Source of the DNA: an uncultured Pelagibacteraceae bacterium
Lineage (GTDB): Bacteria > Pseudomonadota > Alphaproteobacteria > Pelagibacterales > Pelagibacteraceae
NCBI GenBank assembly: GCA_902516465.1
Contig: CABXZD010000004.1
Coordinates: 22,489-86,488 of the forward strand
Direction of reading: 5' to 3'
Length of the DNA stretch: 64,000 nt
Shown here: positions 59,588 through 64,000 of the stretch, piece by piece
Layout of the letters: every line of letters starts with the position of its first letter
Position numbering within the stretch: position 1 is the first letter of the stretch
Position numbers and translations under genes: made by a program
The notes under the pieces: model-generated
What the model was told of the DNA's origin: nothing
The model's database searches: none
Seen by the model: only the letters and a program-made list of their open reading frames with translations

Positions 59588-60652
59588 CTAAAAGTTTCGA
59601 GGTAAATATCCCCATTTTTGCCAAACATCATACTCCTTCATGAATGCTTGTTGAGAAGCCCATACTTTGGCAAAGTCAGCATCTTTAGCAGATTCTTCTT
59701 TCATTACTCTAGCACTAACTTTTTGTAGCTCTCTCAATACACTATCAGGCAATCTAGCTGCTGTTACACCTTTAGAAGGAAAAGTTCCGATTTGTTTTCC
59801 TTGTAAAAATTCACCAGTAGTAATTGCTCTCATAGCCGCTGCTGTACAAGCCATTTCGAATAATGCTTGGTCAGCTGCACCCATTTTTTTCCATAAATCT
59901 AGATTGATCATGAAATGAGTTGAGGTTGATACTTGGTGCCAACCTGGGAACAGGTTGAACTTAGTGATTTTATGAAAACCTAAAACCTCATCAATAGCAG
60001 GCATTGAATATTCAGTAGCATCTAGAGTTCCTTTTTCTAGCGCTGCAAAAATTTCTCCGCCAGCCATTAAAGTAGCTGAAGCTCCTATTTCATTTAAAAC
60101 CATTCCCCCTAAACCTGAGAAACGAATTTTTAAACCTTTAAGATCTGAAAGGCTAGTTATAGGGTTTCTATACCAACCAGCTGTTTCAGGCCCAATTGTA
60201 CTACATAACAAAACTTGAATATTTTGTTTGTTGTATATTTCATTAGCTAATTTAGCGCCTTCTCCTTCAAACCACCAAGCTGCATATTCCCATGGTTCCA
60301 TTCCAAATGGAACAGCTGCAAATAATACTGCTGCTGGTATTCTTCCTTGGTCATATGCCATATAGTTATAAGCTGCTGGCAAGTCACCTTTACTTATTGA
60401 AGGTGAGATTTCTAGTGGTGGAAGAATTTTTCCAGGCTCGTAAACCTTTAATTTAATTCTACCATCAGTCGCTCTATCTAATGTATCTGATAAACGTGCA
60501 ACAGGATCTCCTAATGCAGGCCAACCAGTATTAAAAGTAGATTGTACTTTCCATCTAATTTTTTCCGCTGCAGTAACTTGCTGTAATGAAAAAGTTACCA
60601 TTAAAGCAAACACCGCAAAGAAACTAACAGATGTTTTTATCAGTTTTTTCAT
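59588..60652 (-). CDS. dctP: TRAP transporter periplasmic substrate-binding protein
   Basis: A 354-residue DctP-family protein. I choose the ATG at 60652 because it gives a normal signal peptide (MKKLIKTSVSFFAVFALMVT...TAA, then EKIRW) and has GAGGGG just upstream. An earlier in-frame ATG at 60700 would add 16 residues lacking signal-peptide character. The mature protein has the DctP pattern, including GLKIRFSGLGGMVLNEIGASATLMAGGEIFAALEKGTLDATEY with the conserved substrate-carboxylate arginine. The ligand is probably an organic acid, but its identity is unknown. Confidence 0.93.
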   Translation of the reverse strand: MKKLIKTSVSFFAVFALMVTFSLQQVTAAEKIRWKVQSTFNTGWPALGDPVARLSDTLDRATDGRIKLKVYEPGKILPPLEISPSISKGDLPAAYNYMAYDQGRIPAAVLFAAVPFGMEPWEYAAWWFEGEGAKLANEIYNKQNIQVLLCSTIGPETAGWYRNPITSLSDLKGLKIRFSGLGGMVLNEIGASATLMAGGEIFAALEKGTLDATEYSMPAIDEVLGFHKITKFNLFPGWHQVSTSTHFMINLDLWKKMGAADQALFEMACTAAAMRAITTGEFLQGKQIGTFPSKGVTAARLPDSVLRELQKVSARVMKEESAKDADFAKVWASQQAFMKEYDVWQKWGYLPRNF

Positions 60653-60668
60653 TTTCCCCTCTCTATTT

Positions 60669-60704
60669 TGAGTTGTTTTAAATTTAAAGAACATCCCCAA
60701 CTCA
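60669..60704 (-). repeat. Inverted repeat in the gap between the alcohol dehydrogenase and dctP genes
   Basis: TGAGTTG (60669-60675) and CAACTCA (60698-60704) are a perfect 7-base inverted repeat with a 22-base AT-rich loop. It lies just before the dctP ribosome-binding site, with its outer edge immediately beyond the upstream gene's stop. It could be an RNA stem or a regulator site. No T-run follows, so it is not a standard terminator. Confidence 0.4.
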
Positions 60705-60706
60705 TT

Positions 60707-61888
60707 TTAGAACGCTCTCCATGCTTTACCGTAAAGATCAACCATTTCATTTACAGTAGGCACTCTTGGATTGAGGTTAGGCGCTCCTGAAACTTCTGCA
60801 TCAGTAGCCATATTTTTAAGCTTTTCCTCAAAATTTTTTTCATCAATACCGAAATTTCTCATTGATGGTACATCAAAATCTTTATTCATCTTATAAAGAC
60901 CTTTAACCAACTTTTCACAAGCAGTATCGTCATCGTCATTTAGCTGAGCAAAATTTCCAGCTTTACTGCAATCAGCATATCTGCTTTTAGCATAATCAAT
61001 TGAAAACTCAGTAATAGTAGGTAATAACATTGCATTACTCAATCCATGCGGAACCTTAAAGTTACTCCCTAAAGGTCTACTCATCCCATGAACTAAACAT
61101 ATCGATGCGTTTGAAAATGCTAGACCTCCTAGAGTTGCAGCTAACATTAACCCCTCTCTTGCTTTTAAATCTTTGGGATCTTTATCGACAGCATAAATAT
61201 TTTGTCTTACAAGTCTTATTGTATCTAAGGCCATTCTATCTGAAAATAATGTAGCCTTTTTACTAATATAAGCCTCAATACCGTGAGTTAAAGTATCGAT
61301 AGCACTATCGATAGTTAGTCTTCTTGGTTTTGATAAAGTTAAATCATAATCGACGATTGCACAGGTTGGAACGAAACCTTCACCTCTACACGAAATTTTT
61401 TCATTATTTTTTGAATCTATAATTACTGCGTGATGAGTTACTTCTGAGCCAGTTCCAGCTGTTGTGGGTATAGCAATAATTGGTAAACCTTGTTTATCAA
61501 ACGTTGAAGGTGGTTTGTAGTCTTGTACATTCTTACTATACTTAGCCATTGCAGCAATAGCCTTAGCAGTATCAATCGGACTACCGCCTCCAAAACCTAT
61601 TACAGCCTCACTTTTAAATTTTTCTAAATGATTAATACCATTTAAAACTACCTTATCAGTTGGATCAGGGACAGTATCATCAAAAACATTAGATTTTAAT
61701 CCTGCTTTAGTTAAAATATTTTGAAGTTTTTTTACATAACCAAATTCAACCATCTGTTTGTCCGTAACGATCAGAAAAGATTTCACTGAATTTAAAGTTT
61801 TTATAATTTCTGGAAGTTGATTTAAACTGCCCTTGCCAATCTGCATATATCTTGGCACGCATATTCGGACATTGTCTCTTTTAATCAA
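60707..61888 (-). CDS. Iron-containing (group III) alcohol dehydrogenase
   Basis: A 393-residue enzyme with the NAD-binding GFGGGSPIDTAKA and the metal ligands Asp198, His202 (DTLTHGIEAY), His267 (LVHGMSRPLGS) and His281 (KVPHGLSNAMLL). It oxidises alcohols or reduces aldehydes; the substrate is not deducible. The start is TTG at 61888, with AGGAG five bases upstream; an ATG just before it opens only a two-codon frame. It lies 54 bases before dctP and is divergent from mmsA, suggesting a shared carbon-source function. Confidence 0.9.
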   Translation of the reverse strand: MIKRDNVRICVPRYMQIGKGSLNQLPEIIKTLNSVKSFLIVTDKQMVEFGYVKKLQNILTKAGLKSNVFDDTVPDPTDKVVLNGINHLEKFKSEAVIGFGGGSPIDTAKAIAAMAKYSKNVQDYKPPSTFDKQGLPIIAIPTTAGTGSEVTHHAVIIDSKNNEKISCRGEGFVPTCAIVDYDLTLSKPRRLTIDSAIDTLTHGIEAYISKKATLFSDRMALDTIRLVRQNIYAVDKDPKDLKAREGLMLAATLGGLAFSNASICLVHGMSRPLGSNFKVPHGLSNAMLLPTITEFSIDYAKSRYADCSKAGNFAQLNDDDDTACEKLVKGLYKMNKDFDVPSMRNFGIDEKNFEEKLKNMATDAEVSGAPNLNPRVPTVNEMVDLYGKAWRAF

Positions 61889-61912
61889 GTCATCTCCTCT
61901 TTAAATTAATCT

Positions 61913-61942
61913 AATCTAAGCTTAAGTAAATTTAGGAGTCAA
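61913..61942 (-). promoter_or_regulatory. Promoter candidate of the Fe-alcohol dehydrogenase gene
   Basis: On the minus strand TTGACT (61942-61937), an 18-base spacer, and TAGATT (61918-61913). The -10 match is only four of six. It is plausible because it gives a short leader to the TTG start at 61888. Confidence 0.4.
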
Positions 61943-61985
61943 CACCATAAAACCCTTAATTGATAATATTTTTCTCATTTAAGGA

Positions 61986-62020
61986 AACATGTTGCAATCA
62001 AAAAAAACGTGATATATTTT
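61986..62020 (+). promoter_or_regulatory. Promoter and palindrome upstream of mmsA
   Basis: TTGCAA (61992-61997), a 17-base spacer, and TATTTT (62015-62020) form a possible promoter. TATATT at 62013-62018 is an alternative -10 with 15-base spacing. The palindrome AACATGTT (61986-61993) overlaps the -35 box and could bind a regulator, perhaps the IclR-type protein encoded after mmsA. Confidence 0.35.
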
Positions 62021-62038
62021 ATTTATAAAATTATTTTA

Positions 62039-63532
62039 ATGAAAACAGTTAGTCACTTTATTAATGGAAAGATTTATTCGAATGGTAAATCTAGAAAAGG
62101 ACCAATATTCAATCCAGCTATTGGTGAGCAAATTGCTGAAGTTGAATTAGCTAGTAAGGTTACAGTTGAAATGGCCATTAAAAATTCCTCAGAGGCTTTT
62201 TTAAAATGGTCAAAAACTACACCAATAAATAGATCAAGAATTTTATCAAAATATAAAGACCTTCTCATAAATAATATGGAACAACTTGCAAATCTAGTGT
62301 CGGAACAACATGGGAAAACAATTGCTGATGCCAAAGGTTCAGTTCAAAGAGGAATAGAAGTAGTTGAATATGCGACAGGAATTACAGATTCTTTAAAAGG
62401 GGATCACTCAACAAGTGTTGGAACAAATGTCGACTCACATACATTGAGACAACCTCTTGGAGTTTGTGCTGGTATAACACCATTTAATTTTCCTGCGATG
62501 GTTCCAATGTGGATGTATCCCGTTGCTATAGCTTGTGGAAATACATTTGTGTTAAAACCATCTGAAAAAGATCCAAGCTGTCCAATTAGATTAGCAGAAT
62601 TAGCAATCGAAGCAGGTTTTCCTCCAGGTGTTTTAAATGTTGTTAATGGTGACAAAGAAGCAGTAGATACTTTGCTAGAAAATAAAACAGTTCAAGCAAT
62701 TAGTTTTGTTGGTTCGACACCTATAGCTGAGTATGTTTATCATACAGGCACAAAAAACAATAAAAGAGTGCAAGCTCTAGGTGGAGCAAAAAATCATATG
62801 GTTATAATGCCTGATGCTGACGTAAATAAAACTACAGACGCAATTATAGGTTCTGCTTTTGGTTCAGCAGGAGAGAGGTGTATGGCAATTTCGGTTGCTG
62901 TTTGTGTAGGAAAACAAACTAAAGAAAAAATAAAAACTAAATTGTTAGAAGAAACAGCAAAATTGAATGTAGGACCATATACTGATGAGAAAAGTGATTT
63001 TGGTCCTCTAAATAACAAAGCTCATTTTGAGAAAGTTTTAGGATATATTGATACTGGAGAAAAAGAAGGAGCTAAATTATTAGCAGATGGAAGAAATTTT
63101 AAAAAACAAGGTTACGAAAATGGTTACTTTGTTGGTCCAACAATATTTGATGATGTCAAGCCAGATATGAAAATCTATAAAGAAGAAATCTTTGGCCCAG
63201 TGTTAAGTATGATGACCACTAATACTTATGAAGAAGCACTAAACTTAGTTAATGACCATGAGCTTGGGAACGGAGCGGCTGTCTTTACTAAAAGTGGAAA
63301 TATTGCTAAACATTTTACTGAAAATGCAAAAATTGGTATGATAGGAGTTAATGTGCCTATTCCTGTGCCAGTTGCTTACCATAGTTTTGGTGGATGGAAA
63401 AGATCCTTATTCGGAGATCATTCAATGCACGGACCAGAAGGTGTTAGGTTTTACACTAAACTCAAAACCGCGACAGTGACTTGGGTAGAAGACAATGCAG
63501 GACCTGAGTTTACTATTCCAGTTTTATCTTAA
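62039..63532 (+). CDS. mmsA: Methylmalonate-semialdehyde dehydrogenase (CoA-acylating)
   Basis: A 497-residue aldehyde dehydrogenase with the MMSDH pattern: FINGKIYSNG, QPLGVCAGITPFNFPAMVPMWM, QALGGAKNHMVIMPDAD and catalytic Cys281 in AGERCMAISVAV. It converts methylmalonate or malonate semialdehyde to propionyl- or acetyl-CoA, as in valine, thymine or inositol breakdown. I use the ATG at 62039 because a GTG at 62009 would overlap the likely promoter and adds ten unconserved residues. An IclR regulator follows after 22 bases. Confidence 0.93.
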   Translation: MKTVSHFINGKIYSNGKSRKGPIFNPAIGEQIAEVELASKVTVEMAIKNSSEAFLKWSKTTPINRSRILSKYKDLLINNMEQLANLVSEQHGKTIADAKGSVQRGIEVVEYATGITDSLKGDHSTSVGTNVDSHTLRQPLGVCAGITPFNFPAMVPMWMYPVAIACGNTFVLKPSEKDPSCPIRLAELAIEAGFPPGVLNVVNGDKEAVDTLLENKTVQAISFVGSTPIAEYVYHTGTKNNKRVQALGGAKNHMVIMPDADVNKTTDAIIGSAFGSAGERCMAISVAVCVGKQTKEKIKTKLLEETAKLNVGPYTDEKSDFGPLNNKAHFEKVLGYIDTGEKEGAKLLADGRNFKKQGYENGYFVGPTIFDDVKPDMKIYKEEIFGPVLSMMTTNTYEEALNLVNDHELGNGAAVFTKSGNIAKHFTENAKIGMIGVNVPIPVPVAYHSFGGWKRSLFGDHSMHGPEGVRFYTKLKTATVTWVEDNAGPEFTIPVLS

Positions 63533-63554
63533 ATTTTAAAAAATTTAAATTTAG

Positions 63555-64000
63555 ATGACAGACACAAATAGCAGAACTTCTCCAAGAAGAATATTAAATA
63601 TATTAGAGGAAATCATAGTTGATCCTGATAACTTTACAGCAAAAAAAATTTCTCATAAGTTAAAGATACCTTTGCCTACTATTTATAGACATATTGAAAC
63701 CCTATGTGAGGAAAAATATTTAGTAGCAAATGGTTCAAAAAAATATCTTCCTGGACCAAAAATAAGAAATTTAATTTTAAAAAGCCTGCCCTATGAACCA
63801 AATTTTACTTTAAGAAGATCATACTTAAGAAAACTAACTAATGATATCGAGGAAACGGTTAGTTTGTCAATACCTATAGGTACTAAACTTGTTTATTTTG
63901 ACAGAATAGAATTTCATTGGCCAATGCAATTAAACTTGGAAGCTGGAGATCATCTTCCATTACATGCATCCGCATCAGGGAAATTATATCTATCATCAAT
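63555..64000 (+). CDS. IclR-family transcriptional regulator, N-terminal part
   Basis: This gene is cut by the right edge; 148 codons are present. It opens with a winged helix-turn-helix (RRILNILEEIIVDPDNFTAKKISHKLKIPLPTIYRHIETLCEEKYLV) and continues into an IclR effector domain (RSYLRKLTNDIEETVSLSIPIGTKLVYFDRIE...LPLHASASGKLYLS). IclR proteins sense small carbon compounds. The position right after mmsA suggests control of mmsA and perhaps of the divergent alcohol dehydrogenase-TRAP genes. Confidence 0.88.
   Translation, partial: MTDTNSRTSPRRILNILEEIIVDPDNFTAKKISHKLKIPLPTIYRHIETLCEEKYLVANGSKKYLPGPKIRNLILKSLPYEPNFTLRRSYLRKLTNDIEETVSLSIPIGTKLVYFDRIEFHWPMQLNLEAGDHLPLHASASGKLYLSS

Noticed and set aside
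60653-60700. An earlier in-frame ATG start for dctP.
   Set aside because: It adds 16 residues before a normal signal peptide and lies upstream of a good ribosome-binding site.
62009-62038. A GTG start for mmsA.
   Set aside because: It overlaps the likely -10 region and adds ten residues not seen in the family.

Overview
The window looks like a piece of a streamlined SAR11-type alphaproteobacterial genome (Candidatus Pelagibacter or a close relative). This rests on very low GC content, Lys/Asn/Ile-rich proteins, gaps that are mostly under 60 bases, many 1-17 base gene overlaps, and alphaproteobacterial gene orders: chvI-chvG...ahcY-tsaE-amgK-murU, rplU-rpmA-obgE-proB-proA-nadD-rsfS-ctpA-rppH, and priA next to an F1-only ATP synthase operon. 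No tRNA, rRNA, CRISPR array, insertion sequence or phage gene was seen, and no gene-free stretch exceeds 200 bases.

Layout: 1-7267 holds the edge of an AlkA-like glycosylase, an EamA exporter, msrA, a mercaptopyruvate sulfurtransferase, an RND efflux pump whose adaptor appears to lack the alpha-hairpin, an SLT-type lipoprotein and a VanZ-like protein. 7313-16491 holds gpmA, the cell-wall-sugar salvage pair amgK-murU, tsaE, ahcY, the two-component pair chvG-chvI and polA. 16538-25475 holds bioY, a RegA/ActR regulator, a four-gene polyamine operon (decarboxylase, deoxyhypusine-synthase-like enzyme, aguB, aguA), yhhQ, rpmB, pyrD and a class I lysyl-tRNA synthetase. 25563-33730 holds trkH, an AmpG-like permease with a cytoplasmic-looking NlpC/P60 hydrolase, tyrA-hisC, and metX-metW under a SAM-II riboswitch, then gloB. 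33796-40317 is the rplU-to-rppH block.

From 61888 down to 40310 every gene lies on the minus strand: Fe-dependent alcohol dehydrogenase, TRAP transporter (dctP, dctQ, dctM), a pentameric ligand-gated ion channel homologue, a small secreted protein, then mdh-sucCD-sucAB-lpd, priA and atpHAGDC. This groups substrate uptake, the lower TCA cycle and ATP synthesis in one gene-dense block. The right edge has mmsA (methylmalonate-semialdehyde dehydrogenase) and the start of an IclR-family regulator.

The most unusual item is the ligand-gated channel at 56302-57588. Its pore helix resembles that of animal nicotinic receptors, and its start overlaps the TRAP permease gene, with a small secreted protein just downstream. 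Other points of interest are the polyamine operon, the hairpin-less RND adaptor, a terminator-like hairpin between dctP and dctQ, the altered Lys-Pro site in ChvI, and compact RNA-level control (SAM-II starting at the transcription start, a hairpin leader before rplU, a nearly leaderless rpmB). All assignments were made by reading motifs; no database search or folding program was run.
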